A stretch of 64,000 nucleotides of DNA, taken from Parapusillimonas granuli (lineage in GTDB: Bacteria > Pseudomonadota > Gammaproteobacteria > Burkholderiales > Burkholderiaceae_B). A model generated the notes under the pieces. The model did no database searches. It was not told where the DNA came from and worked only from the letters and a program-made list of their open reading frames with translations. The DNA lies in NCBI RefSeq assembly GCF_013416525.1, contig NZ_JACCEM010000015.1, positions 1 through 64,000 of the forward strand. The letters run 5' to 3'. A program made the translations under genes and the position numbers. Positions 1-10,182 of this stretch are shown piece after piece (within the stretch, counting starts at the first letter, position 1; each line of letters starts with the position of its first letter).

Positions 1-95
1 GAGATCCGGCCGCATTCGAGCCTGAATTACCAAACCCCACACGAGTTTGTGGGAAACCTGACCAACGAATTAACATCCGAGGCCAGAATCTCTAG

Positions 96-341
96 TCCTT
101 ACTGGTAGGAAATTCCCGGACAGGTCAAACACTGTATGGACTCGCCGCGAAAGGGGAGATTCCTGCTTTCAAAATGGGTGGTGTATGGCGATTTCGGAGA
201 GGCGAGATTGATCAGTGGATTGCCGATCAAACGCGAGCCAGCATGAAGAAGGAGGTGATGCGCAAGCGTGAACAGCAGAGATCAGCCGAACAGGACTTGT
301 CGCAGCCGCGCAATGTCCGTCGCAGCAGGCGAACGAGTTAA
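96..341 (+). pseudogene. truncated excisionase/MerR-type helix-turn-helix DNA-binding protein
   Basis: The open frame has no start codon and begins after an in-frame TAG at 93-95. From about base 123 it reads as the second half of an excisionase-family HTH domain (TLYGLAAKGEIPAFK, then WRFRRGEIDQWI), followed by a basic tail ending at TAA 339-341. The first recognition helix and the initiator are missing, so the 5' half has been lost or replaced. It lies 28 bp before hsp20. From memory, the Pseudomonas aeruginosa clone C heat island has a small DNA-binding gene (dna) ahead of shsp20, and this is probably its remnant. The family match is by eye. The exact break is somewhere between 90 and 125. 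Confidence 0.6.
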
Positions 342-369
342 CTGAATCTTCTCTATTTGGAGGTGTAAC

Positions 370-942
370 ATGGATATTGACTTCAAGAAGTTGGCACCCT
401 GGAACTGGTTCAAGAAGGAGCAGGAGGAGCAGCAAACCGCCTCTTCCGCTCTGCCTGTGCAGCGCAATGATGTGCCAGTGCCTGGAGGGGCAGTCAGTCC
501 GATCTTGCAGCTGCATCGCGAGATTGATCGTCTGTTCGATGATGCTTTTCGGGGGTTCGGATTTCCTACACTGGCCGTTCCGCGCTTGCCAGCCGACTGG
601 CCGGGCATGCTGAAGCCGGCCCTGGATATCCAGGAAGCCGACAAACAGTACAAGATCGCTTTGGAACTTCCCGGTGTTGAGGAGAAGGATATCCAGATCA
701 CCCTCGACAACGACGTGCTGATAGTGCGTGGTGAGAAGCGTCAGGAGCAGGAAAAGAATGAGGGTGGCTTTCACCGCATCGAACGCTCGTATGGCAGTTT
801 CCAGCGCGCCCTGAACCTGCCGGATGATGCCAACCAGGATTCGATCAAAGCCAGTTTCAAGAACGGAGTGCTGACGATCACCATGGACAAACGTGAGGTC
901 AGTGCACCAAAACAGGGGCGTTTGATTCCGGTCAATAGCTGA
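370..942 (+). CDS. hsp20: small heat-shock protein Hsp20 of the stress-tolerance island
   Basis: This 190-aa protein is an ATP-independent holdase that keeps unfolding proteins soluble for later disaggregation. The alpha-crystallin domain spans roughly residues 75-180 and has the classic A-x-x-x-N-G-V-L signature near its end (ASFKNGVLTITM). A C-terminal LIPV matches the I-x-I/V anchor that drives oligomer assembly. The N-terminal arm is long and rich in charged and Gln residues. GGAGGT ends about 6 bp before the ATG and makes the start secure. clpG follows 100 bp downstream. Known loci of heat resistance open with this same hsp20-clpG/clpK pair, where the two proteins act together on heat aggregates. 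Confidence 0.95.
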   Translation: MDIDFKKLAPWNWFKKEQEEQQTASSALPVQRNDVPVPGGAVSPILQLHREIDRLFDDAFRGFGFPTLAVPRLPADWPGMLKPALDIQEADKQYKIALELPGVEEKDIQITLDNDVLIVRGEKRQEQEKNEGGFHRIERSYGSFQRALNLPDDANQDSIKASFKNGVLTITMDKREVSAPKQGRLIPVNS

Positions 943-1042
943 CGTCCTCAACCAACTCTTTCATATCGAAAGTGATCAAACGATCGGCGGGGCACTGTGA
1001 CATACGGTGCCTCGCTGTCTCTCTAAGTTAAGGAGTGTCAGC

Positions 1043-3892
1043 ATGGCCAGAAAACAATGTCAAGTCTGCGGCCAGATCGCCACGGTGCGGGTGGAAGCCA
1101 ATCTCAATGGTCGCCACAGCACCATGCTGTTGTGTGACGATCACTATCGCCAACTGGTGCGCCAGCAGAAGCGTACCGTCTCGCCGCTCGAAGCGTTGTT
1201 CGGCTCACGTAACGGCCTATTCGAAGACTTCCTCGGCAGCGACTTCTTCCGCATCGGTGACGACGCACCGTCCATGGCGGCCGATACCGACGAGGTGGTC
1301 GATGCCTCGTTCGGCGAACCCGCCCCGGCCGGTACGGGCACTGCGCGCCGTCGCGGCAGTGGGCTCGCCAGCCGTATCAGCGAACAGTCCGAGGCCCTAT
1401 TGCAGGAGGCCGCCAAACATGCCGCCGAATTTGGCCGCTCCGAAGTCGATACCGAACACCTGCTGCTGGCGCTATCCGACAGCGACGTGGTCAAGACCAT
1501 CCTGGGGCAGTTCAAGATCAAGGTCGATGACCTCAAGCGACAGATCGAATCCGAAGCCAAGCGCGGCGACAAGCCGTTCGAGGGCGAGATCGGCGTGTCG
1601 CCCCGGGTCAAGGACGCACTGAGTCGTGCTTTCGTGGCGTCCAACGAACTGGGTCACTCGTATGTCGGCCCGGAACACTTCCTGATCGGCTTGGCAGAGG
1701 AAGGCGAAGGATTGGCGGCCAACCTGCTGCGCCGTTACGGTCTCACGCCGCAAGCGCTGCGTCAACAGGTTAGCAAGGTGGTCGGCAAGGGGGCCGAGGA
1801 CGGGCGCGCTGAGACGCCGACCAACACACCTGAGCTCGACAAGTACTCGCGTGATCTCACCAAAATGGCGCGTGACGGCAAGCTCGATCCGGTCATCGGC
1901 CGTGCGCAGGAGATCGAGACCACCATCGAGGTGCTGGCCCGGCGCAAGAAAAACAACCCGGTGTTGATCGGTGAGCCCGGCGTCGGCAAGACCGCCATTG
2001 TCGAAGGGCTGGCGCAGCGCATGGTAGCCGGCGAAGTGCCCGAGACGCTGCGCGACAAGCGTCTGGTCGAACTCAACATCAACGCCATGGTGGCAGGCGC
2101 CAAGTACCGCGGCGAGTTCGAGGAGCGCGTGCAGAAGGTTCTCAAGGAAGTGACCGAGCACCAGGGCGAGCTGATTCTCTTCATCGACGAGGTGCACACC
2201 ATCGTCGGTGCAGGCCAGGGTGGCGGCGAAGGCGGGCTGGACGTGGCCAACGTGTTCAAGCCGATGATGGCGCGCGGCGAACTGAACCTGATCGGCGCTA
2301 CCACGCTCAACGAGTATCAGAAGTACATCGAGAAGGACGCCGCGCTGGAGCGTCGCTTCCAGCCGGTGATGGTGCCCGAGCCGACGATAGCGCAGACCAT
2401 GATGATCCTGCGCGGCCTGCGCGACACCTTCGAGGCGCACCACAAGGTCAGCATCACCGAGGATGCGATCATCGCCGCCGCCGAGTTGTCCGACCGCTAC
2501 ATCACCGCCCGCTTTCTGCCCGACAAGGCCATTGACCTGCTCGACCAGGCTGCCGCGCGCGTGAAGCTGTCGGCCACGGCCCGCCCGGTGGCCGTACAAG
2601 AGCTGGAGTCCGAACTGCACCAGTTGCGGCGTGAGCAGGACTACGTGGCCTCGCGCAAGCAGTACGACAAGGCCGCCGAGCTCGGCAAGCGCATCGAGGC
2701 CAAAGAGGCCGAACTCAAGAAGCTCGTCGAGGAATGGGAACGCGAGCGCGCCTCGGGCAGCGCCGAAGTCAAGGCCGAGCATGTCGCGCAGATCGTCTCG
2801 CGCCTGACCGGCATTCCGGTCAACGAGCTGACGGTGGAAGAACGCGAGAAGCTGCTGCATCTGGAGCAGCGGCTGCACGAGCGCCTCGTGGGTCAGGACG
2901 AAGCGGTGCGCGCGGTGGCCGATGCCGTGCGGTTGTCGCGCGCGGGCCTGCGCGAAGGCGGCAAGCCGGTGGCGACTTTTCTGTTCCTCGGGCCGACCGG
3001 CGTGGGCAAGACCGAGCTCGCCAAGGCGCTGGCCGAGTCCATCTATGGCGATGAAGGTGCGCTGCTGCGTATCGACATGTCCGAGTACGGGGAACGCCAT
3101 ACCGTGGCACGCCTGGTGGGCGCGCCTCCGGGTTATGTGGGCTATGACGAGGGCGGCCAGCTCACCGAGAAGGTGCGTCGCAAGCCCTACAGCGTGTTGC
3201 TGCTGGACGAGATCGAGAAGGCTCACCCCGACGTCTACAACATCCTGCTGCAGGTGTTCGACGACGGGCGGCTCACCGACGGCAAGGGCCGGGTGGTGGA
3301 TTTCACCAATACCATCATCATCGCCACCTCGAACTTGGGCTCGGACATCATCCAGCGTCGGCTGAAGGCCGGTGGCGCCGCCGGCGAGGAATACGAGAAG
3401 ACCAAGTCCGAGGTGATGGACGTGCTGCGCGGGCATTTCCGCCCCGAGTTCCTCAACCGCATCGACGAGATCATCGTTTTCCATGCGCTGGGCAAGGAGG
3501 AGATCCGCCATATCGTCGGCCTGCAGCTCGATCGTGTGGCCCGCAACGCCGCCAGCCAGGGTGTGACGCTGACCTTCGATCAGACCTTGATCGACCACTT
3601 CGCGGAGGAAGGCTACAAGCCCGAGTTCGGCGCGCGGGAGCTCAAGCGGCTGATCCGCAGCGAGCTGGAAACGGCTCTGGCGCGCGAGATACTGGGTGGC
3701 GGTATCGGCAAGGGCGATCACGCCAGCGCCCGCTGGGACGACAAGGCCGAACGGGTGGTCTTCGAGCGCCAGGAGCCACCCGCGAAGCCGGCCGAGCCTG
3801 AAAAGCCCGATGCCGCGAACGTGGCCGAGGCACCGCCTAGCGACGCGAGCAAGCCTGTGCGCAAGAAGAAGTCAGCGGGCGGCGAATCTTGA
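1043..3892 (+). CDS. clpK: ClpG/ClpK-type stand-alone AAA+ disaggregase
   Basis: This 949-aa Hsp100 protein unfolds and resolubilises heat aggregates. A Cys-x2-Cys ... Cys-x2-His zinc-finger-like N-domain (C6, C9, C31, H34) distinguishes ClpG/ClpK from ClpB and ClpC. It is followed by a Clp repeat domain (about residues 95-240), a first AAA+ module (Walker A GEPGVGKT at 310-317, Walker B LFIDEVH), a short middle coiled coil, and a second AAA+ module (Walker A GPTGVGKT at 650-657, [10 protein letters not shown]). The tail is a Pro/Ala/Lys-rich extension. The start is ATG 1043 because AGGAG at 1031 precedes it; an in-frame start at 1007 has no ribosome-binding site. Plasmid-borne homologues give thermotolerance in Klebsiella, E. 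coli and Pseudomonas. Confidence 0.96.
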   Translation: MARKQCQVCGQIATVRVEANLNGRHSTMLLCDDHYRQLVRQQKRTVSPLEALFGSRNGLFEDFLGSDFFRIGDDAPSMAADTDEVVDASFGEPAPAGTGTARRRGSGLASRISEQSEALLQEAAKHAAEFGRSEVDTEHLLLALSDSDVVKTILGQFKIKVDDLKRQIESEAKRGDKPFEGEIGVSPRVKDALSRAFVASNELGHSYVGPEHFLIGLAEEGEGLAANLLRRYGLTPQALRQQVSKVVGKGAEDGRAETPTNTPELDKYSRDLTKMARDGKLDPVIGRAQEIETTIEVLARRKKNNPVLIGEPGVGKTAIVEGLAQRMVAGEVPETLRDKRLVELNINAMVAGAKYRGEFEERVQKVLKEVTEHQGELILFIDEVHTIVGAGQGGGEGGLDVANVFKPMMARGELNLIGATTLNEYQKYIEKDAALERRFQPVMVPEPTIAQTMMILRGLRDTFEAHHKVSITEDAIIAAAELSDRYITARFLPDKAIDLLDQAAARVKLSATARPVAVQELESELHQLRREQDYVASRKQYDKAAELGKRIEAKEAELKKLVEEWERERASGSAEVKAEHVAQIVSRLTGIPVNELTVEEREKLLHLEQRLHERLVGQDEAVRAVADAVRLSRAGLREGGKPVATFLFLGPTGVGKTELAKALAESIYGDEGALLRIDMSEYGERHTVARLVGAPPGYVGYDEGGQLTEKVRRKPYSVLLLDEIEKAHPDVYNILLQVFDDGRLTDGKGRVVDFTNTIIIATSNLGSDIIQRRLKAGGAAGEEYEKTKSEVMDVLRGHFRPEFLNRIDEIIVFHALGKEEIRHIVGLQLDRVARNAASQGVTLTFDQTLIDHFAEEGYKPEFGARELKRLIRSELETALAREILGGGIGKGDHASARWDDKAERVVFERQEPPAKPAEPEKPDAANVAEAPPSDASKPVRKKKSAGGES

Positions 3893-3908
3893 GCGATGGG
3901 AGGCTGGC

Positions 3909-5339
3909 GTGTCCGACCCCAATGGGCTGACATGGGCAGCCACCCTCGTGTCGCTGGCGGTCGCTATCCCCACAGCGGGGCACGCGGTCATCTACAAGCG
4001 TGACCCTCGATCGGCCACGCTGTGGGTACTGCTGATCGCCTTGTTGCCGCTGGGCGGTTCGCTGTTGTATGGGCTGTTCGGCATCAACCGTTACCAGCGG
4101 CGGGCGCGGCGGCTCTTCTCGGGGGCAGATCCTGCTGCTCGGCAGGACCTCTCGCCCACGATGCCCGAGGCTGTATCGCCGCCGCTTGCCGGTCTGGCCC
4201 ACCTAGTGGGACGCGCCACCGGCCAGTCGCTGACCGGCGGCAACCGCATCGAGCCGCTTGTCGATGGCGAGCAGGCCTACCCGGCCATGCTCGCCGCCAT
4301 CGAATCGGCGCGGTACAGCGTCGCCTTGACCTCGTACATCTTCGACAGCCAAGGCATCGGGGCGCAGTTCGTCGATGCGCTGCGCCGGGCTCATGAGCGC
4401 GGCGTGCAAGTACGGGTGCTGATCGACGACGTGTATGCCCGCTGGACGCCCCGCAGCGCCTACCGCGCCTTGCAGCGCGCCGGCGTTCCGGTGGCGACGT
4501 TCAACCCGACATTGATTCCCGCGCGCCTGCATGCCGCGCATCTGCGCAATCACCGCAAGCTGCTGGTGATCGATGGCGAGACGGGTTTCACCGGCGGCAT
4601 GAACATCTTCGGTCCGTATTGGCGGCCCGATGCGCCGGAGCAGGCCTGTCACGATTTGCACTTTCGTCTGCGCGGGCCGGTGGTAGAGCATCTGATGCGG
4701 AGCTTCACCGATGATTGGTGCGATACCACGGGCGAGCGGCTCAGCAAGGGTTACTGGGGCGAACCGCACGCAACGGCTGATGAGCCGGGAACCAGTTGGG
4801 CGCGCGGCATCGAGGCCGGTCCCGACGAGGCCCTGGACCGGATGCGCTGGACCTTCATGGGCGCTTTGAGCGCGGCGAAGCATTCGGTGCGCATCTGGAC
4901 ACCTTACTTCGTGCCCGATCAGCCGATGATCGCGGCGCTAAGCACGGCCGCGTTGCGCGGCGTGCGTGTCGACGTGCTGACGCCTGCGAACGGTGACCAT
5001 CCCATGGTGCAATGGGCCGCGCGCGCCCACTACTGGCAGGTGCTGGAGCACGGTGTGCGCATCTTCGAACGGCCTGGCCCGTTCGACCATAGCAAGCTGA
5101 TGCTGGTAGACGGAGCGTGGTGCTGCCTGGGTTCGGCCAATTGGGATGCACGCAGCCTGCGTCTGAACTTCGAGTTCAATGTGGAGGTGTACGACACCGC
5201 GTTGTCTACGCGGCTGTCATCCCTTTTTGATGCCGCCCGTGATGCGGCGGACGAGATATCGGCGATGGCGTTGCGCGCCCGCCCGCTGGCCATCCGCTTG
5301 CGCGACGGGGTGGCCCGTCTGTTCACCCCCATTCTCTAG
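3909..5339 (+). CDS. phospholipase D family membrane protein, cardiolipin synthase-like
   Basis: This 476-aa protein has two predicted N-terminal membrane helices (about residues 5-60) of the PLD-nuclease N-terminal type. Two HKD catalytic motifs follow: NHRKLLVID with its His at residue 215, and DHSKLMLVD with its His at 394. The family exchanges phosphatidyl groups, typically making cardiolipin in the inner membrane, so heat-adapted lipid remodelling is a reasonable role. GTG 3909 was chosen because GGAGG sits about 8 bp upstream and it lies 17 bp after clpK. An upstream in-frame start at 3696 would run antiparallel to no domain and would lie inside clpK. A PLD-like gene occurs in several stress islands, but its substrate has not been established here. 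Confidence 0.85.
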   Translation: MSDPNGLTWAATLVSLAVAIPTAGHAVIYKRDPRSATLWVLLIALLPLGGSLLYGLFGINRYQRRARRLFSGADPAARQDLSPTMPEAVSPPLAGLAHLVGRATGQSLTGGNRIEPLVDGEQAYPAMLAAIESARYSVALTSYIFDSQGIGAQFVDALRRAHERGVQVRVLIDDVYARWTPRSAYRALQRAGVPVATFNPTLIPARLHAAHLRNHRKLLVIDGETGFTGGMNIFGPYWRPDAPEQACHDLHFRLRGPVVEHLMRSFTDDWCDTTGERLSKGYWGEPHATADEPGTSWARGIEAGPDEALDRMRWTFMGALSAAKHSVRIWTPYFVPDQPMIAALSTAALRGVRVDVLTPANGDHPMVQWAARAHYWQVLEHGVRIFERPGPFDHSKLMLVDGAWCCLGSANWDARSLRLNFEFNVEVYDTALSTRLSSLFDAARDAADEISAMALRARPLAIRLRDGVARLFTPIL

Positions 5340-5366
5340 CGACACGACTTGCGAGGAACATTGCCC

Positions 5367-7250
5367 ATGGAAAAGAAAGATCAATGGAATATCGGTTACT
5401 GGATCGTCGCGATCCTCTTGTTGCTCATGTTGCAGAACTACTGGCAGGCGGCTCAGACGGTCGAGCCCGTGCCATACAGCGAATTCGAGAAGGCGCTGGC
5501 GGAGGGGCGCGTTGCCGAAGTACTGGTGTCGGACCGCACGGTCACCGGGCGCCTGAAATCGCCTGATAGCCGTGGCAAGACGACGATCGTGGCCACCCGG
5601 GTCGAACCCGACCTCGCAGATCGCCTGTCGAAATATGAAGTGCCCTATGCCCGTGTGGTGGAAAGCACCTGGCTGCGCGACATCCTGTCGTGGATTCTGC
5701 CGGCCATAGCCTTCTTTGGGGTCTGGTTCTTCCTGTTCCGACGCTTCGCTGAGAAACAGGGCATGGGCGGCTTCCTGAGCATTGGCAAGAGCCGCGCCAA
5801 GGTATTCATGGAGAAGAATACCGGTGTGACCTTTGCCGATGTCGCTGGCGTTGATGAAGCCAAGGCGGAGTTGGTTGAGATCGTCGACTTCCTCAAGAAT
5901 CCGCAGGAGTATGGACGGCTCGGGGCGCGCATTCCCAAGGGCGTGTTGCTGGTTGGCCCACCGGGCACGGGCAAGACACTGCTGGCCAAGGCCGTGGCCG
6001 GCGAGGCGGCGGTGCCCTTCTTCTCCATCTCCGGATCAGAGTTCGTCGAGATGTTTGTCGGCGTGGGAGCGGCCCGTGTGCGCGACCTGTTCGAACAGGC
6101 GCGTGCGCAGGCACCGGCGATCATCTTCATCGATGAGCTGGATGCCCTGGGCCGTGCACGCGGTGTCGGAGGACCGAACGGTGGACACGACGAGCGTGAG
6201 CAGACGCTGAACCAGTTGCTCACCGAAATGGACGGCTTTGACAGCTCGGTCGGACTGATCATCCTCGCAGCCACCAACCGGCCGGAGATCCTGGATCAGG
6301 CCTTGCTGCGCGCCGGTCGCTTCGACCGTCAGGTGCTGGTAGATCGCCCCGACAAGAAGGGGCGCCTGGATGTCCTGAAGGTCCATGTCAAGAAGATCAC
6401 CCTGGCCCACGATGTCGATCTGGAACAGGTGGCGGCGCTGACCACTGGCTTTTCCGGCGCCGATCTGGCCAATCTCGTCAACGAGGCAGCGTTGGCCGCG
6501 ACCCGGCGCAAGGCTCAGGCCGTGGAACTGCAGGACTTCACTGCCGCCATCGAGCGCATCGTGGCTGGTCTGGAGAAGAAGAACCGCGTGCTCAATCCAA
6601 AGGAGCGGGAAACCGTCGCCTATCACGAGATGGGACACGCGCTGGTGGCGCTGGCGCTGCCCGGCACCGACCCAGTACACAAGGTTTCAATCGTTCCGCG
6701 TGGCATCGGTGCACTCGGCTACACCCTGCAGCGGCCCACCGAAGACCGGTTTCTGATGACACGTGCCGACCTGGAGCACAAGATCGCCGTGCTCCTGGGC
6801 GGGCGTGCGGCCGAGAAACTCGTGTTTGGCGAGCTGTCCACAGGGGCTTCAGACGATCTCGCGCGGGCCACCGACATCGCCCGCGACATGATTACCCGCT
6901 TCGGCATGGATGAGGGCTTGGGGTACGTTGCTTTTGAGGCACAGAGGCCGCCTTTTCTTGATGCGCCTGAACTGGCACAGGGTGGCTGCCGAGTAGCCGA
7001 ATCGACTCAGGCACGCATCGACCAAGCCATCCGTGACATCGTGATGGGTGTGTTTGATCGTGCATACCGAATTCTCGAAATTAACCGAGAAGTACTGGAG
7101 CGGTGCGCGCGCGAACTGCTCGCACAGGAAACGCTGGATGAATACAGCATCCGGCAACTGACGCAAGGGCTACAGCTCGAATCCCCATGTCACAGCGGCC
7201 CAACTGCCGGAGCCATTACTTCCCCTGTGTCCCAAGGAGCCACCTCATGA
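5367..7250 (+). CDS. ftsH: island copy of the membrane AAA+ zinc metalloprotease FtsH
   Basis: This 627-aa inner-membrane protease degrades damaged membrane and cytosolic proteins. It has two membrane helices (about residues 8-28 and 103-125) flanking a short periplasmic domain. Then come Walker A GPPGTGKT (197-204), Walker [12 protein letters not shown], a second region of homology with RAGRFDRQ, and the zinc-binding HEMGH motif (420-424). ATG 5367 is preferred over the upstream TTG because GAGGA precedes it and FtsH normally starts with a short charged segment. The last ~30 residues run beyond usual FtsH homology and overlap the thioredoxin ribosome-binding site. The stop overlaps the next start (ATGA). 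It is an accessory copy; the housekeeping ftsH should lie elsewhere. Confidence 0.95.
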   Translation: MEKKDQWNIGYWIVAILLLLMLQNYWQAAQTVEPVPYSEFEKALAEGRVAEVLVSDRTVTGRLKSPDSRGKTTIVATRVEPDLADRLSKYEVPYARVVESTWLRDILSWILPAIAFFGVWFFLFRRFAEKQGMGGFLSIGKSRAKVFMEKNTGVTFADVAGVDEAKAELVEIVDFLKNPQEYGRLGARIPKGVLLVGPPGTGKTLLAKAVAGEAAVPFFSISGSEFVEMFVGVGAARVRDLFEQARAQAPAIIFIDELDALGRARGVGGPNGGHDEREQTLNQLLTEMDGFDSSVGLIILAATNRPEILDQALLRAGRFDRQVLVDRPDKKGRLDVLKVHVKKITLAHDVDLEQVAALTTGFSGADLANLVNEAALAATRRKAQAVELQDFTAAIERIVAGLEKKNRVLNPKERETVAYHEMGHALVALALPGTDPVHKVSIVPRGIGALGYTLQRPTEDRFLMTRADLEHKIAVLLGGRAAEKLVFGELSTGASDDLARATDIARDMITRFGMDEGLGYVAFEAQRPPFLDAPELAQGGCRVAESTQARIDQAIRDIVMGVFDRAYRILEINREVLERCARELLAQETLDEYSIRQLTQGLQLESPCHSGPTAGAITSPVSQGATS

Positions 7251-7687
7251 GTGACAGCATTCATATCGTCTGTCCACACTGCCAATCCATCAATCGCGTG
7301 CCAGCCAACAAGTTGGCAGAGAAGCCCAATTGCGGGCGGTGCCAGCACCCGCTGTTCACCGGAGAACCCATTGATCTGACCACAGCGACCTTCGCCCGTC
7401 ATCTGGAGCGCAGTGAGCTGCCGGTGCTGGTTGACTTTTGGGCGCCGTGGTGCGGACCGTGCAAGATGATGGCGCCGCAGTTCGAGCAGGCCGCTAAACA
7501 GCTAGAGCCACGCGTGCGACTGGTAAAGCTCAATACCGAAGCCGAACAGGGGCCGGCTGCGAGGCATGGCATTCGCAGCATCCCCACCATGGTCCTGTTT
7601 CACGGTGGCCGTGAGATCGCTCGACAGAGTGGCGCTATGGGTGCGCAGGACATCGTGCGCTGGGTGGTTTCGCAACTGCCCCAATGA
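7247..7687 (+). CDS. trx: thioredoxin 2-like protein with N-terminal zinc finger
   Basis: This 146-aa cytosolic disulfide reductase has the TrxC layout. Two CxxC pairs (C9/C12 and C29/C32) form a zinc finger, followed by a thioredoxin fold with the WCGPC active site (residues 68-72) and the cis-proline loop IPT. The start ATG 7247 overlaps the ftsH stop, with AAGGAG 8 bp upstream, so translation is coupled to ftsH. Thioredoxins are regular members of the heat/oxidative-stress islands (trxGI), where they protect against chlorine and peroxide stress. Nothing in the sequence is unusual for a TrxC homologue. Confidence 0.93.
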   Translation: MSDSIHIVCPHCQSINRVPANKLAEKPNCGRCQHPLFTGEPIDLTTATFARHLERSELPVLVDFWAPWCGPCKMMAPQFEQAAKQLEPRVRLVKLNTEAEQGPAARHGIRSIPTMVLFHGGREIARQSGAMGAQDIVRWVVSQLPQ

Positions 7688-7752
7688 TTCAGGCGCAATC
7701 GAGTAGCCTTCTCGGACATTAAAGTTGCACTGAAAGAGAGCGCGCAACGCTT

Positions 7753-8007
7753 ATGAGTAAAGAATCTGACCATATGGCCCTTGACGAGATACGCTCCCAG
7801 TGGCGGTTGATGACGGTTTACGAGCGTTTCGAGCAGTTCGTTGCCATCATGGCGCTGCTGATCGCGATCCTGGTACTGGCCCGCAAGTTCATCATCCTCG
7901 AACCCGACGTTGATCCTGCCAAAGTGGCCGCGCTGGCGGGGACGGTACTGGCGTTGGGGCTGACTTATTGGCTCATGCGTGAACGCGACGACCGGAAGAG
8001 CGGGTAA
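7753..8007 (+). CDS. small two-helix inner-membrane protein, possibly PsiE-like
   Basis: This 84-aa protein has a cytosolic N-terminus (about 25 residues), a first membrane helix at about 28-48, a short loop with acidic residues, a second helix at about 58-75, and a basic tail. It lies between the thioredoxin and the M48 protease of the stress island. Known islands carry a psiE-like gene at a similar place, and the sequence around TVYERFEQFVAIMALLIA resembles the start of such proteins, but the protein is shorter than PsiE. The upstream ribosome-binding site is weak (GAGAG). The coding assignment is firm from codon use and position. The function is unknown. Confidence 0.75.
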   Translation: MSKESDHMALDEIRSQWRLMTVYERFEQFVAIMALLIAILVLARKFIILEPDVDPAKVAALAGTVLALGLTYWLMRERDDRKSG

Positions 8008-8014
8008 TTGGACC

Positions 8015-8980
8015 ATGGCTCTATCTGGTCTAGCCGGCCGACACGATGCCAGGTCGAGGCACCGCTGGCTCAATCGCTTTCAAACCGTACTGCTGGTTTT
8101 GACCCTGGTGGGGATCGCGGCTACCGCTGGCAGTCTGCTGTTCGGCGAGATTGGCCTCTGGCTAGCACTGGCAACCTGCGCATTGACTCTGCTGATCGAA
8201 CCTGTCGCCGCCTCCGCGATGACCTTGCGCCTCTATGGCGCCCGTCTCTTGCATTACCAGGAAGCCCCCGCAATCTGGTCGCTGTTGCGGGAGTTGGCCG
8301 CGCGCGCCGGATTGCCGAATACGCCGGTTCCCCACTATGTGCCCAGCGGTATCGTCAACGCTTTTGCTACTGGTTCGCGATGCCATGCCTCCATTGCCCT
8401 CACTGATGGCCTGCTCCGCAGCCTGAGTATCCGGGAACTGCAAGCCGTGCTGGCGCATGAGGTCGCACACATCGCTCAAGACGATCTGCGTGTCATGGGC
8501 CTGGCTGATTCGATCAGCCGGCTCACGAGCCTGCTGGCATTGCTGGGTCAGATTACGCTCCTGATCAGTATGCCGGCGCTGTTGGCCGGTGCCGTAGAAA
8601 TTAACTGGCTTGGCTTACTGCTGTTGGCCGCTTCGCCGCAACTGGCACTGCTCGCGCAGTTGGGCCTGTCACGCGTGCGAGAGTTCGATGCCGACCGGAT
8701 GGCCGTAGAGCTGACGGGGGATCCGCACGGGCTCGCCTCGGCGCTGGCGAAGATCGAGCGGGTGAGCCGCTCGTGGCGCGCCTGGATGTTGCCCGGTTGG
8801 GGCAATCCCGAACCGTCCTGGTTGCGCACGCATCCGACGACAGAGGATCGTATCGCGCGCCTGATGGCGTTGGCGCCTCAGCCATCGCAGACCCTGCCGT
8901 TCCAAACGGAATATCTCGCGCCAAGGTCGTTCGCCCCGATGCGCCCACCACGCCGGGGCCTGAGCGGCCTTTGGCGCTAA
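8015..8980 (+). CDS. HtpX-like M48 family membrane metalloprotease
   Basis: This 321-aa inner-membrane zinc protease is predicted to degrade misfolded membrane proteins, in parallel with FtsH. Two N-terminal membrane helices (about 18-65) are followed by the HEVAH zinc motif (148-152), another hydrophobic pair, and an EFDADRMA segment supplying the third zinc ligand. The start is placed at ATG 8015, 7 bp after the preceding stop. A GTG at 7979 would overlap the previous gene and adds only a basic leader. An M48 peptidase immediately before degP is standard in stress-tolerance loci. The C-terminus is slightly longer than that of HtpX and carries no recognisable extra domain. Confidence 0.9.
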   Translation: MALSGLAGRHDARSRHRWLNRFQTVLLVLTLVGIAATAGSLLFGEIGLWLALATCALTLLIEPVAASAMTLRLYGARLLHYQEAPAIWSLLRELAARAGLPNTPVPHYVPSGIVNAFATGSRCHASIALTDGLLRSLSIRELQAVLAHEVAHIAQDDLRVMGLADSISRLTSLLALLGQITLLISMPALLAGAVEINWLGLLLLAASPQLALLAQLGLSRVREFDADRMAVELTGDPHGLASALAKIERVSRSWRAWMLPGWGNPEPSWLRTHPTTEDRIARLMALAPQPSQTLPFQTEYLAPRSFAPMRPPRRGLSGLWR

Positions 8981-9003
8981 GTCACTCGAAAGGAACCCCC
9001 GTC

Positions 9004-10158
9004 ATGGCTTACCCCGATCCTTACCCACAACGCCCATCTCCGGATCAATTCGTCCGGCGGTGGCTCTTCATCACCGCGTGCGTTGCCGCACTCATGCTGT
9101 TCTGGCAGTTCCTGCCCGCCATCGAGGCCTGGTTCAGTCCGCGCGAAGCCGCCGAGCGCACCGTCACGCCGCGTGGCGATCTGGCCGCTGATGAAAAGGC
9201 CACCATCGAACTGTTCGAGAAATCCCGAGCATCGGTGGTCTACATCACGACGTCCCAACTGGTGCGCGATGCCTGGACGCGCAACGTCTTTTCCGTGCCG
9301 CGCGGGACGGGTTCGGGTTTTATCTGGGATGACGCCGGTCACGTCGTTACCAACTTTCATGTGATCCAGGGGGCGTCGGAGGCCACGGTCAAACTGGCCG
9401 ACGGCCGCGATTACCAAGCCGCGCTGGTCGGCGTGAGTCCGGCCCACGATATCGCGGTGCTCAAAATCGGCGTTGGCTTCCAGCGCCCGCCCGCCGTTCC
9501 GGTCGGCACCAGCGCAGACCTCAAGGTGGGGCAAAAGGTGTTCGCCATCGGCAACCCCTTCGGCCTGGATTGGACACTCACCAAAGGCATCGTGTCCGCG
9601 CTCGATCGATCGCTACCCGGGGAATCTGGCGGAGTGACCATCGAACACCTGATTCAAACCGATGCCGCCATCAACCCCGGCAACTCGGGTGGGCCGTTGC
9701 TCGATTCGGCCGGCCGCCTGATCGGCATCAACACAGCGATCTACAGCCCTTCCGGCGCATCGGCTGGGATCGGCTTCGCCGTGCCGGTGGACACGGTCAT
9801 GCGTGTGGTGCCACAACTCATCAAGACCGGCAAATACATCCGCCCGGCGCTTGGGATCGAGCTAGACGAGCAGCTCAACCGCCGATTGCAGGCGCTGACC
9901 GGCACCCGAGGCGTGTTTGTGCTCCGCGTCGCCCCTGGCTCAGCGGCGCAAAAGGCGGGACTGAGCGGTATCACCTTTGGCCCCGAAGGCATCGTGCCGG
10001 GAGACCGCATCACAGGCATGGATGGCGTTCCCGTCGACGATGTCGCCAAACTGCTCGCACGGCTTGACGACCGAAAGGTAGGAGATGTGGTGGTCTTGTC
10101 AGTTGAGAGGGCCGGTAAGCTACGGGAGGTGCGCGTGGAGTTGCAACCTGGCATCTGA
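9004..10158 (+). CDS. degP: DegP/DegS-like membrane-anchored serine protease with one PDZ domain
   Basis: This 384-aa protease acts in the periplasm on unfolded envelope proteins. A single N-terminal membrane helix (about residues 18-38) replaces a cleavable signal. The trypsin-like domain shows the triad H119 (TNFHV), D149 (HDIAVL) and S228 (GNSGGPL). One PDZ domain follows (about 285-380), so the architecture is DegS/HhoB-like although island copies are usually named degP. ATG 9004 is preceded by AAGGA. An in-frame start at 8773 lies inside the M48 gene and is rejected. It is the last gene of the stress operon, and the sequence degenerates into scar material just downstream. Confidence 0.93.
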   Translation: MAYPDPYPQRPSPDQFVRRWLFITACVAALMLFWQFLPAIEAWFSPREAAERTVTPRGDLAADEKATIELFEKSRASVVYITTSQLVRDAWTRNVFSVPRGTGSGFIWDDAGHVVTNFHVIQGASEATVKLADGRDYQAALVGVSPAHDIAVLKIGVGFQRPPAVPVGTSADLKVGQKVFAIGNPFGLDWTLTKGIVSALDRSLPGESGGVTIEHLIQTDAAINPGNSGGPLLDSAGRLIGINTAIYSPSGASAGIGFAVPVDTVMRVVPQLIKTGKYIRPALGIELDEQLNRRLQALTGTRGVFVLRVAPGSAAQKAGLSGITFGPEGIVPGDRITGMDGVPVDDVAKLLARLDDRKVGDVVVLSVERAGKLREVRVELQPGI

Positions 10159-10182
10159 TCTGGAGTTGAGGACATTTGGGGG

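Noticed and set aside
1-95. Heat-shock (sigma-32) promoter before the HTH remnant
   Set aside because: A CTGAA and a CCCCAC sequence occur, but only about 8 bp apart, too close for -35/-10 elements.
1472-3721. Long minus-strand open frame opposite clpK
   Set aside because: A shadow of the GC-rich clpK codons. It has no domain, and the + strand gene is certain.
3696-3908. Upstream extension of the PLD gene
   Set aside because: It lies inside clpK in another frame, is not protein-like, and the GTG at 3909 has a good ribosome-binding site.
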